64,000 nucleotides of DNA, from positions 186,001-250,000 of the forward strand of contig NZ_JANUEQ010000003.1 in NCBI RefSeq assembly GCF_024807845.1. The letters are read 5' to 3'. The notes under the pieces are model-generated. The model worked only from the letters and a program-made list of their open reading frames with translations. It had not been told where the DNA came from and made no database searches. This DNA is from Klebsiella sp. BIGb0407. Lineage in GTDB: Bacteria; Pseudomonadota; Gammaproteobacteria; Enterobacterales; Enterobacteriaceae. The translations under genes and the position numbers were made by a program. This document shows, in pieces, positions 1 to 10,350 of the stretch; positions within the stretch are counted from its first letter, which is position 1, and every line of letters starts with the position of its first letter.

Positions 1-417
1 TGTTTCCGGGTTCATTTGCTCACGGCGCGAACGCACAGGAGTCCAATCCAGCGCACCAACACGCACCAGATACACAAGCCCAGCCAGTAGAACTAAAATG
101 AAGATTGCGGCCTCTATGAAGCCAACCCAGCCACTTTCACGAACGGAAATTGCCCAGGCAAAGAGGTACAGTGCTTCTACGTCAAAGATGACGAAAAACA
201 TGGCAACTAAGTAAAACTTAGCAGAGAGGCGTAGACGTGCCGTACCTACAGAGTCAATGCCTGACTCGAAGGGGGTATTTTTGTGCCGGGCCCGAGCTCT
301 GCCACCGAGTAACCAACCTCCGGTGAGCATAAAACAGCACAGACCAATAGCAACAATAACAAAGACAGCAAACGCCCAGTGTTGAGCGATAACTTCGATT
401 GATGTTGACATACTCAT
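1..417 (-). CDS. nuoA: NADH-quinone oxidoreductase subunit A (partial, C-terminus cut by window edge)
   Basis: Membrane subunit of respiratory complex I (NDH-1), which passes electrons from NADH to quinone and pumps protons across the inner membrane. 139 codons are present; the family is about 147 residues, so only the last few are missing. The N-terminus reads [16 protein letters not shown]-like, as in E. coli. The conserved loop [20 protein letters not shown] and three hydrophobic segments are visible. The second ATG at 411 is an alternative start. It is the first gene of the nuo operon, which continues off the left edge. lrhA lies upstream on the same strand, as in E. coli. Confidence 0.95.
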   Translation of the reverse strand, partial: MSMSTSIEVIAQHWAFAVFVIVAIGLCCFMLTGGWLLGGRARARHKNTPFESGIDSVGTARLRLSAKFYLVAMFFVIFDVEALYLFAWAISVRESGWVGFIEAAIFILVLLAGLVYLVRVGALDWTPVRSRREQMNPET

Positions 418-996
418 TGCTTACTCATCAAAAGTGACGTTTAAACCTCTGCTCTTACTGGCAGATGAACACCACATCGATTCATGGGAAGAACGAAAAA
501 CCGTACAATGACTGTCAGAAACGAACAATAGACAGAAAATTGATGGGGTTTTTTACTCCTTTCTATAACCTTTTGTCAACTTTAACAAAAGTAAGCACAC
601 ATAAATTTACGTTGACAGATTTTCTTTAACATTTAATGCTTTATAAACTAATACTCGTAAGTTTATAAACCGATTAATAATTTGTTGAATCGTGTCCGTC
701 GTGTGCAAAAAAATACCCCTCTATTCTGGCAGGAAATCGCGCTGATTCCTCCCCTTAATCTGAGTATTTTTTTGATCCAGGACACAGTTTCACGAATTTA
801 CATCAAAATTATGTAACATATTTGTGAATTTTTTAACATCTTGTCTGTCAGCGAGAAATGTGCAATCTCAGGATTATCAAGGCATACCGTTCACTCTGCT
901 CATTCCTGAGCCAGAGTGAATGCAGTACGATACCCGCTACCTGAAATTCGTTTAATCCACTGCAACAGTGCATATCAAAAAAAGGCTGAATAGCGG
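418..996 (-). promoter_or_regulatory. nuo operon leader and promoter region
   Basis: About 580 bases without a gene between lrhA and nuoA, AT-rich between about 540 and 850. In E. coli this gap carries the nuo promoters and a long leader. I see a 9-bp perfect inverted repeat, TTCACTCTG/CAGAGTGAA, at 890-898 and 912-920, and a short one, CACTG-CAA-CAGTG, at 958-970. Neither is followed by a T-run on the minus strand, so they look like leader structures or weak terminators for lrhA. I could not place a promoter with confidence. Confidence 0.5.
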
Positions 997-1923
997 CTAA
1001 CCAATCATACTTGCACTCAGGGAACTCTCATCCTTAACCCGGTAACGGGAGGGATTCAGCTCATCAGATAATTGATTAAAAAGCATCTGAGCCATCGCAT
1101 TTTGCGTTTCAGGATGCTTGCAGAGCAGGTATTTTGTTTCCGGCAAAATCGGTAATCCTTCAGACTGCCCTAGCATGCGGAGTTCGTTGCACATCATCGC
1201 TTCCATAGGCCCTGCGGTTACGCCAAGCCCTGCTTTTAGAGCCGCATAAACCGAAGCCTGGGTCGTAGCTTCATAGGATATTCTCCATGGAATACCCGCA
1301 TTATTTAAGGTATTGAGCATCATGTCCCGATGTAAACAGGACTCTTCCAGCAGAACCAGTGGAATGGGTTCCCCTTTACGGAAAATGTACTCAGTGGCGC
1401 AATACCAGAGTGTGGATGAACGACGTAATACAGTGCTCTCATAATGTGCAGGATGTGATGTTGCAACGATCAAATCAACCTCCTGCTGACTCACTTTTGC
1501 ATCCTGGAATGGATTGCTTTTAATTCTTACATCGAGGACAAGTTTTGGGTATATAGAACGAATCAAGTCTAACTGAGCAGGTAAAATCGCTTCGGTTATT
1601 TCAGCTGCCGCCCATAATGTTAATACGCCATCAAACGTACTGGCGCGTAATGATAAACAGGCCTCATCATTAAAACGTAATATCTTCCGGGCATAGCCAA
1701 GTAACTGAACGCCATGGTCAGTCAGTAATTTGTTCCTGCCATGACGCACAAAAAGTTCTTTTTCTACCAGTAGTTCCAAACGCTGCATTTGCTGACTGAC
1801 AGCCGACTGAGTACGGCATACGGCAATGGCTGCGGCGCCGAAAGTATTCAGATCCGCGACTGCAACAAATGTTCGTAGTAAATCAAGATCCAGATTAAGT
1901 ATAAGACGATTTTCGTTAGCCAT
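997..1923 (-). CDS. lrhA: LysR-family transcriptional regulator LrhA
   Basis: HTH-type regulator that in E. coli represses flhDC (motility), type 1 fimbriae and rpoS translation. The N-terminal winged HTH is nearly identical to E. coli LrhA ([18 protein letters not shown], then [15 protein letters not shown], about residues 10-70). The C-terminal LysR effector domain is more divergent. The ATG at 1923 gives 308 residues against about 312 in E. coli. A GTG at 1932 has a better-spaced AAGAG and would add three residues. The open frame runs up to 1995, but the extra stretch is Lys/Arg-rich and absent from the family. It is separated from alaA by an unusually long gap. Confidence 0.93.
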   Translation of the reverse strand: MANENRLILNLDLDLLRTFVAVADLNTFGAAAIAVCRTQSAVSQQMQRLELLVEKELFVRHGRNKLLTDHGVQLLGYARKILRFNDEACLSLRASTFDGVLTLWAAAEITEAILPAQLDLIRSIYPKLVLDVRIKSNPFQDAKVSQQEVDLIVATSHPAHYESTVLRRSSTLWYCATEYIFRKGEPIPLVLLEESCLHRDMMLNTLNNAGIPWRISYEATTQASVYAALKAGLGVTAGPMEAMMCNELRMLGQSEGLPILPETKYLLCKHPETQNAMAQMLFNQLSDELNPSRYRVKDESSLSASMIG

Positions 1924-2996
1924 TTTTTTCACTAGTCGATTTCTCTTACGAGTCTTCCTTGGTTTATTTTTTGACTTATCATATAGATAAATCAATTCCC
2001 TTTACTGTCTTGTCTGATTACTCTCACAACTTAATTCAGCAGCTATCCCGTATATCCATGCCATCAGACTTCTGGAAGCCATAGATAGCTTTCTTAAGGT
2101 TCGCCGAATCATGAGGCCTGCTTATCTCTCTTGATACTTCAAGTCACTAGGGGTGACTGACATTCAAAAAATTGAATCACATCGCTTATCTATGCTCATC
2201 ACCTGTCTTCAGGTTACACCGATAAGCAACGAAAATTATTTTTTGTATATATTTAGCGATAATCCTAAAAACAAATAACATTGATAATATCACTGGCATA
2301 TTTATATTTTACCGCATTGATAATGCAGACATTTCTTCTCATAAAAGTTACTTCATCATTATTACTGAATACTGATTTGATAACTGTTAAAGAACGATAT
2401 TTTTATGAAAAAAAAGAATCCATTTTTAGCAATGACTAAAACGACATGGTGTTTCTGACAGGAGCAGAGCTATTCTTTGATATTTGTCGTAACATTTATC
2501 CGTCAGCAATATGTTTTGCTATAATCACACAATGTAAAAATGAAGCATTCGATTTGTTACTTTTTATCGTACATTATTTATAACAGCACTGATGAATTTT
2601 AAAAAATTGAATGACTTCTAATATATATGCTGATTGACTATTTCTTATTCTGCTCTGCAGCATGTCCGGAAAGAGCTGACGTTTAAACTATAGATCTAAA
2701 TGCTTTATCCCGATAGCGATGAAAGACACAAAAAAATCCGACCATTCCTGCTGCGCAGTCAAGCAATAACAGACAAAAAACACGTACTAACAAGCAATAT
2801 GAGATTAAAAATTCATCAATAAAACCGAATCCAGAATTTAATACCATTAAAGATTTAGAATAACCCTTCATTCATTTGATAATTTATTTCTATTTCAGGG
2901 AACTCGCACCCTTCAAATCTTGCAGTAGCAAGAGTACATTGTGAAATATCTGCTTCCACGGCGGGAAGCAACGCTAACAACAAAGGTCACCGTTTC
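1924..2996. promoter_or_regulatory. 1.07-kb non-coding interval between divergent lrhA and alaA
   Basis: Very AT-rich, with no convincing gene. In E. coli lrhA has a long (several hundred nt) untranslated leader that is controlled post-transcriptionally. Here a nested structure lies at 2184-2227 on the lrhA side: outer arms GCTTATC/GATAAGC around an inner ACCTG/CAGGT. Two further short inverted repeats lie at 2142-2158 (AGTCAC/GTGACT) and 2162-2177 (ATTCAA/TTGAAT). Near alaA a hairpin GCTTCC/GGAAGC occurs at 2952-2969. A 62-codon minus-strand frame at 2683-2871 does not look like a real protein. Confidence 0.5.
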
Positions 2997-4211
2997 ATGT
3001 CCCCTATCGAAAAATCCAGTAAACTTGATAATGTCTGTTATGACATCCGCGGCCCGGTACTGAAAGAGGCCAAGCGCCTCGAAGAGGAAGGCAATAAAGT
3101 CCTTAAGCTGAATATTGGTAACCCTGCGCCATTTGGCTTTGACGCACCGGATGAAATCCTGGTGGATGTGATTCGTAATCTGCCTACAGCCCAAGGTTAT
3201 TGCGATTCCAAGGGCTTATATTCCGCCCGTAAGGCTATCATGCAGCACTACCAGGCACGAGGTATGCGTGATGTCACGGTGGAAGATATTTACATTGGTA
3301 ACGGCGTATCAGAACTCATTGTTCAGTCAATGCAGGCTTTGCTGAACAGTGGTGATGAAATGCTGGTCCCGGCTCCGGATTACCCTCTCTGGACGGCGGC
3401 GGTTTCATTGTCCAGCGGTAAAGCTGTTCACTATCTCTGTGATGAAAGCGCTGACTGGTTCCCCGATCTTGATGATATTCGTGCCAAAATAACGCCACGT
3501 ACCCGCGGGATCGTAATTATTAACCCGAATAACCCAACCGGGGCTGTGTACTCTAAAGAGCTGCTATTAGAAATCGTCGAACTTGCGCGTCAGCATAACC
3601 TGATAATCTTTGCTGATGAAATCTACGATAAGATCCTCTATGACGACGCAGAGCATCATTCTATTGCTGCCCTGGCACCCGATTTGTTAACAATCACCTT
3701 CAATGGTTTATCAAAAACCTATCGTGTCGCCGGATTCCGTCAGGGCTGGATGGTCCTTAGCGGCCCGAAAAAACACGCTAAAGGTTATATTGAAGGTCTG
3801 GAAATGCTGGCATCTATGCGCCTTTGTGCGAATGTGCCCGCTCAGCATGCGATTCAAACAGCGCTCGGAGGCTATCAGAGCATCAGTGAATTCATTGTGC
3901 CCGGAGGGCGTTTATATGAGCAACGTAATCGGGCGTTTGAACTCATTAATGAAATTCCTGGCGTGTCTTGCGTTAAGCCTCGCGGCGCGCTGTATATGTT
4001 CCCGAAAATTGACGCGAAACGTTTCAACATTCATGACGATCAGAAAATGGTGTTAGATTTTCTGCTTCAGGAAAAAGTGCTGCTGGTTCAGGGGACCGCT
4101 TTTAACTGGCCGTCGCCCGATCATTTCAGAATAGTGACGTTACCCCGTGTCGATGAGCTGGAAATGGCTATCACTAAGCTGGGTCGTTTCCTTAGCCACT
4201 ATCACCAGTAA
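2997..4211 (+). CDS. alaA: Glutamate-pyruvate (alanine) aminotransferase AlaA
   Basis: PLP-dependent class I/II aminotransferase that makes L-alanine from pyruvate and glutamate in the cytoplasm. 404 residues, about 405 in E. coli, with near identity along the whole length. Visible fold-type I motifs are NPNNPTGAVYS (about 177-187), FADEIYDKILYDD (about 205-217), and the PLP Schiff-base lysine in FNGLSKTYR (K240). The conserved arginine for substrate carboxylate lies in HFRIVTLPR near the C-terminus. The start matches the E. coli N-terminus MSPIEKSSKL. It is divergent from lrhA and followed by a strong inverted repeat and then yfbR. Confidence 0.97.
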   Translation: MSPIEKSSKLDNVCYDIRGPVLKEAKRLEEEGNKVLKLNIGNPAPFGFDAPDEILVDVIRNLPTAQGYCDSKGLYSARKAIMQHYQARGMRDVTVEDIYIGNGVSELIVQSMQALLNSGDEMLVPAPDYPLWTAAVSLSSGKAVHYLCDESADWFPDLDDIRAKITPRTRGIVIINPNNPTGAVYSKELLLEIVELARQHNLIIFADEIYDKILYDDAEHHSIAALAPDLLTITFNGLSKTYRVAGFRQGWMVLSGPKKHAKGYIEGLEMLASMRLCANVPAQHAIQTALGGYQSISEFIVPGGRLYEQRNRAFELINEIPGVSCVKPRGALYMFPKIDAKRFNIHDDQKMVLDFLLQEKVLLVQGTAFNWPSPDHFRIVTLPRVDELEMAITKLGRFLSHYHQ

Positions 4212-4260
4212 TATGCATCCCGTAACACCAGAAGAGTAAACTTCCTGTTTTATCTTTAAT

Positions 4261-4291
4261 CTGCGAAGGACATTTGCAATGTCCTTCGCAG
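4261..4291 (+). terminator. Perfect 13-bp inverted repeat between alaA and yfbR
   Basis: CTGCGAAGGACAT at 4261-4273 pairs perfectly with ATGTCCTTCGCAG at 4279-4291 around a TTGCA loop. It lies 50 bases after the alaA stop and 41 before the yfbR start. No uridine tract follows, so it is either a Rho-type or 3'-protecting stem, or a protein-binding palindrome, rather than a textbook intrinsic terminator. Confidence 0.55.
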
Positions 4292-4331
4292 CCCCGCAAA
4301 ATACGCTTTATCTGTTTTATTTGGGGGTGTT

Positions 4332-4928
4332 ATGCAAAGTCACTTCTTCGCCTATCTTTCACGTCTGAAGCTCATCCAGCGCTGGCCGTTAATGCGTAAT
4401 GTACGCACAGAAAATGTCTCAGAGCATAGTCTCCAGGTTGCGATGGTCGCCCATGCCCTTGCGGTGATTAAAAATCGTAAATTTAATGGTCAGGTTAACG
4501 CTGAACGTATTGCTCTTCTGGCTATGTACCACGACGCTAGTGAAGTACTGACGGGCGATCTCCCTACTCCAGTTAAGTACTTCAATTCACAAATTGCTCA
4601 TGAGTACAAAGCTATCGAGAAAATTGCCCAACAAAAAATGATAGAGATGGTTCCGGAAGAATTACGTGATATCTGGGCCCCCTTGATTGATGAGGCTCAG
4701 TACAGCCATGATGAAAAATCCATCGTCAAACAGGCCGATACACTTTGTGCTTATCTTAAATGCCTGGAAGAACTTTCAGCGGGAAATCATGAGTTCTCGC
4801 TGGCTAAAACACGTCTGGAAAAGACCTTAGCTGAACGTCACAGTGATGAGATGGCCTATTTTATCGAAACCTTCGTTCCTAGTTTTCATCTCTCGCTGGA
4901 TGAAATTAGCCAGGACTCGCCACTATGA
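4332..4928 (+). CDS. yfbR: 5'-deoxynucleotidase YfbR (HD domain)
   Basis: Metal-dependent dNMP 5'-nucleotidase that hydrolyses deoxyribonucleoside 5'-monophosphates in the cytoplasm. 198 residues, matching the usual 199. HD-domain metal ligands are visible: His32 in SEHSLQ, the HD pair in LAMYHDASE (about 67-68) and a distal Asp in [11 protein letters not shown]. The specificity residues Arg17 and Trp18 ([15 protein letters not shown]) are present. The start has a G-rich ribosome binding site (GGGGGTGTT) just upstream. It follows alaA on the same strand and converges with yfbS. Confidence 0.95.
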   Translation: MQSHFFAYLSRLKLIQRWPLMRNVRTENVSEHSLQVAMVAHALAVIKNRKFNGQVNAERIALLAMYHDASEVLTGDLPTPVKYFNSQIAHEYKAIEKIAQQKMIEMVPEELRDIWAPLIDEAQYSHDEKSIVKQADTLCAYLKCLEELSAGNHEFSLAKTRLEKTLAERHSDEMAYFIETFVPSFHLSLDEISQDSPL

Positions 4929-4934
4929 TCTATT

Positions 4935-4955
4935 CCTCACCGCCTGTCGGTGAGG
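4935..4955. terminator. Hairpin between convergent yfbR and yfbS
   Basis: CCTCACCG (4935-4942) pairs with CGGTGAGG (4948-4955) around CCTGT. It is placed immediately after the stops of both converging genes, so it probably serves both directions. The flanking T-richness is weak. Confidence 0.5.
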
Positions 4956-4967
4956 AAATATTTCCCC

Positions 4968-6800
4968 TTAAAAAGGAAACAGCATAGGCACCATTACCAC
5001 ACATACGATCATCACAATAAAGGTGAATGGAACACCAATTTTCGCAAAGTCGCTGAACGTATAATGGCCGGGACCTAATACCAGGGTATTCACTGGTGAG
5101 GAGACTGGCGTCATAAACGCAGCAGATGCCGCCATCGCCACTATCATGGCAAAAGGATAAGGTGAAACCCCCATCGTTTTTGCGGCTGCCAGTGCAATAG
5201 GTGCCATTAATACGGCCGTTGCGGTATTAGAAATAAATAAGCCAATCGCAGCGCACATTACAAACAAACAGACCAGCATAATATGCGGCCCGTAATCACC
5301 ACCAAACGACATCAGCCCATGGACAATCAAATCAACGCCACCGGTTTTTTGTAAAGCGAGGGCGAAAGGCATCATACCGACAATGAGAATAATGCTCGGC
5401 CAGTGGATAGCCTTGTAAGCGCTTTCCATATCAATACAGCGAAATTTCCCCATCAGCAGGCAGGCAATAATCGCAGCGATTGGATTCGGGATCTCATCCA
5501 TCACCATCAGCACCACCATCAGGACCAGACAGAAAAGTGCATGAGGAGCCTGGCTATGAGCAGGCGAGGCATCGACCTCTTCAGCAGGAATATTGAGCAG
5601 CAAGAAATCGCGGTTCTGTTGTGAAAGTAGTTTAATTAATTTCCAGTCACCGACCACCAGAATAATATCACCGGACTGTATCGGTTCATTGACTATCGAG
5701 CCCTCCATTGCCTTCCCGGCACGTCGCAGTCCGACAACATTAAGACCATAGCGAGTGCGGAATGCCATTTCCCGTACCGTTTTCCCCGTCAGTTCAGACT
5801 CAGGGACTAACAGGACTTCGGCCATGCCAACATCCATTGCCTGGTCAGAAAAATACTCACCGCGTAATATTTTTGGCTCCAGCAGTTGTTCACTACAAAA
5901 CTGCCGTAATTCTTCTTCAGAAGCAGAAATATCGATTAGCAGAACATCACGTTCACGGAATTCAGTTTCACCGGTGACATTAACCATCACACGCCGAAAA
6001 CGCCTCCAGCGTTCAACCCCGATAACGTTAGCACTGTAACGTTCGCGCAAGCTCAGGTCATCAAGCCGGGCACCAATCATCGGCGAACCTGGACGAATGG
6101 CAAGACGCCGTGCACGCCCATTCAGGCGATAGGTTTTAATCAAATCCCGGAAAGTACTACGCCTGCCAGCATCTTTATGTGTCCCCTGATCCTTGCCCCT
6201 TAAGGCAAAACGGGCAGCTAACATATAGATAATCCCCAGTATCAGAACCACAATACCTATAGGGGTGACGCTAAAGAACTGAAAACCTTCCAGACCTTCA
6301 CGCAGTAATTCACTGTTAACCACAAGGTTTGGCGGCGTGGCAACCAGGGTCATCATGCCACTGATTAATCCGGCAAAACTCAGCGGCATCATTAAACGCG
6401 AGGGTGATATCTTCATGCGCAAAGCAACACTGAGAACCACCGGGATAAAAATGGCCACAACGCCTGTGGAACTCATAAAGGCGCCAAGGCCAGCAACGGT
6501 CACCATCAGCAAAACCAGCATCTTTATTTCACTGCTTCCTGCAACTGAAACAAGCCAGACACCGACATTAGTGGCCACACCGGTACGCACTAAACCATCG
6601 CCAATGATGAACAATGCGGCAATAAGAATGACATTAGGATCGCTGAAGCCAGAAAAGGCTTCACTGAGTGTCAGCGTTCCACTGAGAACAAAAGCAATAA
6701 TCATCAGTAATGCTACAGCGTCCATACGCATCTTGCCTGTTGCAAACAAGACGATGGCAATAGCCAGTAGCGACAATACCCAAATGAGTTCCAGGTTCAT
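4968..6800 (-). CDS. yfbS: SLC13/DASS-family transporter YfbS with two RCK_C domains
   Basis: Inner-membrane transporter of the divalent anion:Na+ symporter-like family; the substrate is not established. 610 residues, the same length as E. coli YfbS. The N-terminal half has membrane helices up to about residue 200. Two cytoplasmic RCK_C (TrkA-C) regulatory domains follow at about 215-300 and 325-400 ([12 protein letters not shown] and [12 protein letters not shown] starts). The second membrane half covers about 425-610 and includes the duplicated family signature ([15 protein letters not shown]). It starts at the ATG at 6800, with yfbT upstream behind a terminator. Confidence 0.93.
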   Translation of the reverse strand: MNLELIWVLSLLAIAIVLFATGKMRMDAVALLMIIAFVLSGTLTLSEAFSGFSDPNVILIAALFIIGDGLVRTGVATNVGVWLVSVAGSSEIKMLVLLMVTVAGLGAFMSSTGVVAIFIPVVLSVALRMKISPSRLMMPLSFAGLISGMMTLVATPPNLVVNSELLREGLEGFQFFSVTPIGIVVLILGIIYMLAARFALRGKDQGTHKDAGRRSTFRDLIKTYRLNGRARRLAIRPGSPMIGARLDDLSLRERYSANVIGVERWRRFRRVMVNVTGETEFRERDVLLIDISASEEELRQFCSEQLLEPKILRGEYFSDQAMDVGMAEVLLVPESELTGKTVREMAFRTRYGLNVVGLRRAGKAMEGSIVNEPIQSGDIILVVGDWKLIKLLSQQNRDFLLLNIPAEEVDASPAHSQAPHALFCLVLMVVLMVMDEIPNPIAAIIACLLMGKFRCIDMESAYKAIHWPSIILIVGMMPFALALQKTGGVDLIVHGLMSFGGDYGPHIMLVCLFVMCAAIGLFISNTATAVLMAPIALAAAKTMGVSPYPFAMIVAMAASAAFMTPVSSPVNTLVLGPGHYTFSDFAKIGVPFTFIVMIVCVVMVPMLFPF

Positions 6801-6848
6801 AATATTCCCTTATCATTATGAAGATTGATCACATTCGCGAAGATGCCA

Positions 6849-6874
6849 TAAAAAAGCCCCATCAATCAGGGGCT
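6849..6874 (-). terminator. Intrinsic terminator downstream of yfbT
   Basis: On the minus strand AGCCCC-TGATTGAT-GGGGCT is followed by TTTTTTAT. It is a short GC-rich stem with a T-run directly after the yfbT stop, separating yfbT from yfbS. Confidence 0.85.
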
Positions 6875-6885
6875 AAATCAAAGAA

Positions 6886-7545
6886 TTAGTGCTTTCTTAG
6901 GATCTCAACATAACCGTCTGCTGTTTTCTGTATTAGCAGTTCGGTCAGTGAAGAGAGAACATAGTCAACATGTTCCAGTCGTGGAGTCTCTGATGGCGCA
7001 TTAACAGCGATAACATGGCAACCCGCAGCTAAGCCAGACAGGATCCCTGCCGGGGCATCTTCCACTACCACGCACTGCTCTGGCTCAAAACCTAACAAAT
7101 GAGCACCCAGCAGATAAGCATCAGGTTCAGGTTTACCGCGTTCAACCTGTTCTGCGGTGACAAAGGTCTCTGTTTCTGGCAAGCCAGCCGCCCGATGACG
7201 CGCATAGGCAATCGGCACAGTACCTGAGGTCACTATTGCCCAAGGAATATTAGCCTCATTAAGATAAGTAAGGAGTTCGATTGCCCCAGGCAGTGCAGTC
7301 ACACCTTCGATGTCTTCAGCTTCCCGTTTTTCAAGCCATGAAAACTCACGTGCAATCGCCTCTTCAGACGCCCCCTGCATAAAATGACGTATTGAGGTGA
7401 TAGCTTGCTTGCCATGAATGAAATCCAGGACTTCTTGTGCCGGAACATTGAGGCGTTCAGCAAGCTGAGTCCATGCGCGTTCAACCGCGGGCAAAGAGTC
7501 AACAAGCGTACCGTCTAAGTCAAACAAAAAACCTTTACACTTCAA
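6886..7545 (-). CDS. yfbT: HAD-family sugar phosphatase YfbT
   Basis: Haloacid-dehalogenase superfamily phosphatase acting on sugar phosphates in the cytoplasm (HxpA in newer nomenclature). 219 residues. Motif I is FDLDGTLVDS (catalytic Asp about 9 and 11), motif II is AIVTSGT, and the motif III/IV region is GKPEPDAYLLGA followed by CVVVEDAPAGILSGLAAG. The helical cap lies between motifs I and II. It sits 11 bases after yfbU on the same strand, so the two are probably co-transcribed and end at the hairpin just downstream. Confidence 0.93.
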   Translation of the reverse strand: MKCKGFLFDLDGTLVDSLPAVERAWTQLAERLNVPAQEVLDFIHGKQAITSIRHFMQGASEEAIAREFSWLEKREAEDIEGVTALPGAIELLTYLNEANIPWAIVTSGTVPIAYARHRAAGLPETETFVTAEQVERGKPEPDAYLLGAHLLGFEPEQCVVVEDAPAGILSGLAAGCHVIAVNAPSETPRLEHVDYVLSSLTELLIQKTADGYVEILRKH

Positions 7546-7556
7546 TCTGTATCTCC

Positions 7557-8051
7557 TCAGGCATTGATAATTTGCGTAATTTCATTGGCGCTTAAATGAT
7601 ACTGACGCGGACAAGCATGCCAGGCCGTCTGCATGCGTATATATTTGTCCCACATAGGAGTCTGGGCATTAAAGTTGTCAGCTCCCGGGGTAAAATGCTG
7701 ATAACGGTTTTCGGTGGTCACTAAGAAACGAACATAATGCAGAAATTCACTTTCTTTGATGGCATCAAAGCCAAGGAAAATCACCCGTGATTCACCAATA
7801 CTTTGGTTATCTTTTAAGTTCGTCCAGCTGACCTGCAAAGCGTGAAACATTTCCATAATGTCGATGATAGTACGACAAGTCTCTTCTTTCAGTGAGCCGA
7901 ACTCACTATCAAGCTCACGCATTTGCAGCCCGTAACCACGTTCGACAATGGTCTGCAAGCGCTGATAGCGCTCTGCGTTACCTGGGTCCATCATGGTCAT
8001 TAACTTATATTGATTCGATAGAATAAGACGCTGTGCATGAGTCATTTCCAT
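7557..8051 (-). CDS. yfbU: YfbU family protein
   Basis: Conserved 164-residue cytoplasmic protein of the UPF0304/YfbU family, biochemical role unknown. In E. coli it is linked to stress and toxin-associated killing, but I would not assert a function here. The sequence follows the family end to end ([18 protein letters not shown] start, [20 protein letters not shown] near the end). It has no membrane segment or signal peptide. The start has an AGGAG-type site (cagGAGCCagtaa) upstream. It is followed closely by yfbT. Confidence 0.92.
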   Translation of the reverse strand: MEMTHAQRLILSNQYKLMTMMDPGNAERYQRLQTIVERGYGLQMRELDSEFGSLKEETCRTIIDIMEMFHALQVSWTNLKDNQSIGESRVIFLGFDAIKESEFLHYVRFLVTTENRYQHFTPGADNFNAQTPMWDKYIRMQTAWHACPRQYHLSANEITQIINA

Positions 8052-8273
8052 TTACTGGCTCCTGTCTTTAAGAAAAGTATTTAAGTATTTACTTCACCTT
8101 ACCGAACGACCCCAGGGTGTTGCCTTGAGATAGCACAAGAGTTTAATAAAAAATCTCCAGCAGATACCCGTAAACCATCCATAATCAATAGAGTTTTGAA
8201 AAACCGGATGGGTATCGAAAGTCGTTTCATGACCCAGTCATACAAAACACCTATATTTAGCGTAGAGCACGGG

Positions 8274-8729
8274 TTACAAATCATCTAAAAAGGTTTTATC
8301 AAGCTGAGTAAATGCGCGCTTGAGGACATCAGCCAGTGCCTGGTAGTCAGGTTTTCCTTCTATTGGCGCAACGGTCTGATCGGCAGCCTGGAGCTTATCG
8401 CGAATATCATAGAACCATTGTAGCTGTGACGGGGGTAATGGGGTGACGGAACGCTTTCCTAACCACCATAACGCCTGTAACGGTAAACTGCAGGCAAACA
8501 GCGCGGTAGCGACAGCGGGCCCTAGCTGGCCACCGAGTGCAATTTGCCAGGTCAGAGTGAATACCGCGATAGGCGGCATAAATCGTATAGCAAAGCGAGT
8601 CATACGAATCACGCGGTTCTCAACAAATACCGGAGCGAGACGTTTATCCATAGGCCATGTTTTCGCATAATGCTGTCCACGTCCGAATAAGCTGAACCAG
8701 CTTAAATGACTATTCTGGGGTGTTGACAT
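8274..8729 (-). CDS. yfbV: UPF0208 membrane protein YfbV
   Basis: Small inner-membrane protein, 151 residues as in E. coli. In E. coli YfbV limits the reach of MatP-dependent Ter macrodomain constraint. Two hydrophobic segments lie at about 45-65 and 70-90 ([39 protein letters not shown]). A polar C-terminal tail carries DKTFLDDL. The gene is divergent from ackA. A 222-base gap with no gene separates it from yfbU. Confidence 0.93.
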   Translation of the reverse strand: MSTPQNSHLSWFSLFGRGQHYAKTWPMDKRLAPVFVENRVIRMTRFAIRFMPPIAVFTLTWQIALGGQLGPAVATALFACSLPLQALWWLGKRSVTPLPPSQLQWFYDIRDKLQAADQTVAPIEGKPDYQALADVLKRAFTQLDKTFLDDL

Positions 8730-9065
8730 GGCTTTACCTCAACTTTTTGCATAAAGAATAAAAAATTATCATAACTCAACAACTGTAGTTTCTATCGTTC
8801 AAAAGATTTTGTATTTATGGTTGTCTATCTGCTACCCTGTGCGCGTTTAATAGCTGCAGGTCTAATACGCAGGCTATCAACCTAAGTTTTATTATACTTG
8901 CCGTAGCCAAAAAGTGGGTAAACGGCAGAGACTTCGCATTATTTATTCGCCATGCCAAAAAAATACTCCTGGCATGACGTTAATCATAAATATCAGGGCC
9001 ATCATGCGCTACGATGATAGACTATCTGATGTTTTTTTAGCCACGAATTTAAAGTAGGTATTCCC
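8730..9065 (+). promoter_or_regulatory. yfbV-ackA divergent promoter region and ackA leader
   Basis: 336 bases without a gene. A -10-like TATACT sits at 8893-8898 without a good -35. Downstream are a TGCCGT/ACGGCA inverted repeat (8899-8927) and a stem CATGCC/GGCATG at 8951-8976, inside what would be the ackA leader. No terminator is seen, so these look like leader structures. Confidence 0.45.
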
Positions 9066-10268
9066 ATGTCGAGTAAGCTTGTACTGGTTCTGAACTGCGG
9101 TAGTTCATCACTGAAATTCGCTATTATCGATGCGGCAAACGGTGAAGAATATCTTTCTGGTTTAGCCGAATGCTTCCATCTGCCTGAAGCACGTCTTAAG
9201 TGGAAACTGGATGGTGCTAAACACGAAGCAGCTCTGGGTGCAGGCGCCGCCCATAGCGAAGCGCTTAACTTCATTGTTAACAACATTCTGGCACAAAAAC
9301 CAGAACTGTTAGCCCAGCTTACAGCAATCGGTCACCGTATCGTTCACGGTGGCGAGAAATACACCAGCTCCGTTGTTATCGATGACTCTGTGATTCAGGG
9401 TATCAAAGATTCCGCCTCTTTTGCACCATTACACAATCCGCCTCACCTGATTGGTATTGCAGAAGCGCTGAAATCGTTCCCTGAACTTGCCGATAAAAAC
9501 GTCGCTGTATTCGACACCGCTTTCCATCAGACTATGCCAGAAGAGTCTTATCTCTACGCTCTTCCATACAAACTGTATAAAGAGCACGGTGTTCGTCGCT
9601 ATGGCGCGCACGGTACCAGCCACTTCTATGTTACCCAGGAAGCGGCAAAAATGCTGAACAAACCTGTTGATGAAGTGAATGTCATCACCTGTCACCTTGG
9701 TAACGGCGGTTCTGTAACGGCTGTTCGCAACGGTAAGAGCGTTGACACCTCAATGGGTCTGACCCCGCTTGAAGGTCTGGTTATGGGTACCCGTTCTGGT
9801 GATATCGATCCTGCGATTATCTTCCATCTGCATGACACTCTCGGCATGAATATCGACGACATCAATAAAATGCTGACCAAAGAGTCTGGTCTGCTGGGTC
9901 TGACCGAAGTCACCAGTGACTGCCGTTATGTTGAAGACAACTACGCAGAGAAAGAAGACGCTAAACGTGCAATGGACGTTTACTGCCATCGCCTGGCAAA
10001 ATATATCGGTTCTTATACCGCGCTGATGGACGGTCGTCTGGACGCAGTTGTATTCACCGGTGGTATCGGTGAAAACGCAGCCATGGTACGTGAACTGTCA
10101 TTGAATAAACTGGGTGTTCTGGGTCTGGAAGTTGACCACGAACGTAACCTGGCAGCACGTTTTGGCAAGTCCGGCTTTATCAACAAAGAAGGTACTCGTC
10201 CGGTGCTGGTTATCACAACCAACGAAGAGCTGGTTATCGCTCAGGATGCATCCCGCCTTACTGCCTGA
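9066..10268 (+). CDS. ackA: Acetate kinase AckA
   Basis: Interconverts acetate + ATP and acetyl phosphate + ADP; with Pta it forms the acetate overflow pathway and supplies acetyl phosphate for signalling. 400 residues, the standard length. Acetokinase signatures are visible: [10 protein letters not shown] at the N-terminus, the AHGTSHFYV catalytic His region (about 178-186), CHLGNGGSV and [10 protein letters not shown] in the middle, and FTGGIGENA (about 325-333). The ATG follows AGTAGG-like ribosome binding bases. pta follows 82 bases downstream on the same strand. Confidence 0.98.
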   Translation: MSSKLVLVLNCGSSSLKFAIIDAANGEEYLSGLAECFHLPEARLKWKLDGAKHEAALGAGAAHSEALNFIVNNILAQKPELLAQLTAIGHRIVHGGEKYTSSVVIDDSVIQGIKDSASFAPLHNPPHLIGIAEALKSFPELADKNVAVFDTAFHQTMPEESYLYALPYKLYKEHGVRRYGAHGTSHFYVTQEAAKMLNKPVDEVNVITCHLGNGGSVTAVRNGKSVDTSMGLTPLEGLVMGTRSGDIDPAIIFHLHDTLGMNIDDINKMLTKESGLLGLTEVTSDCRYVEDNYAEKEDAKRAMDVYCHRLAKYIGSYTALMDGRLDAVVFTGGIGENAAMVRELSLNKLGVLGLEVDHERNLAARFGKSGFINKEGTRPVLVITTNEELVIAQDASRLTA

Positions 10269-10350
10269 TTCTCTTGCCGCAGCACTCTCGCTGCGGCATG
10301 TTTTCAGTTAAGCTGAGCTTAAGGCTCACGAAAACGAAAGAGGTTATACC

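Noticed and set aside
2683-2871. 62-codon minus-strand ORF in the lrhA-alaA gap
   Set aside because: Low-complexity Leu/Cys/Phe composition typical of AT-rich non-coding DNA, no ribosome binding site and no family resemblance.
8099-8284. 61-codon minus-strand ORF between yfbV and yfbU
   Set aside because: Overlaps the end of yfbV, has no ribosome site and no recognisable sequence.
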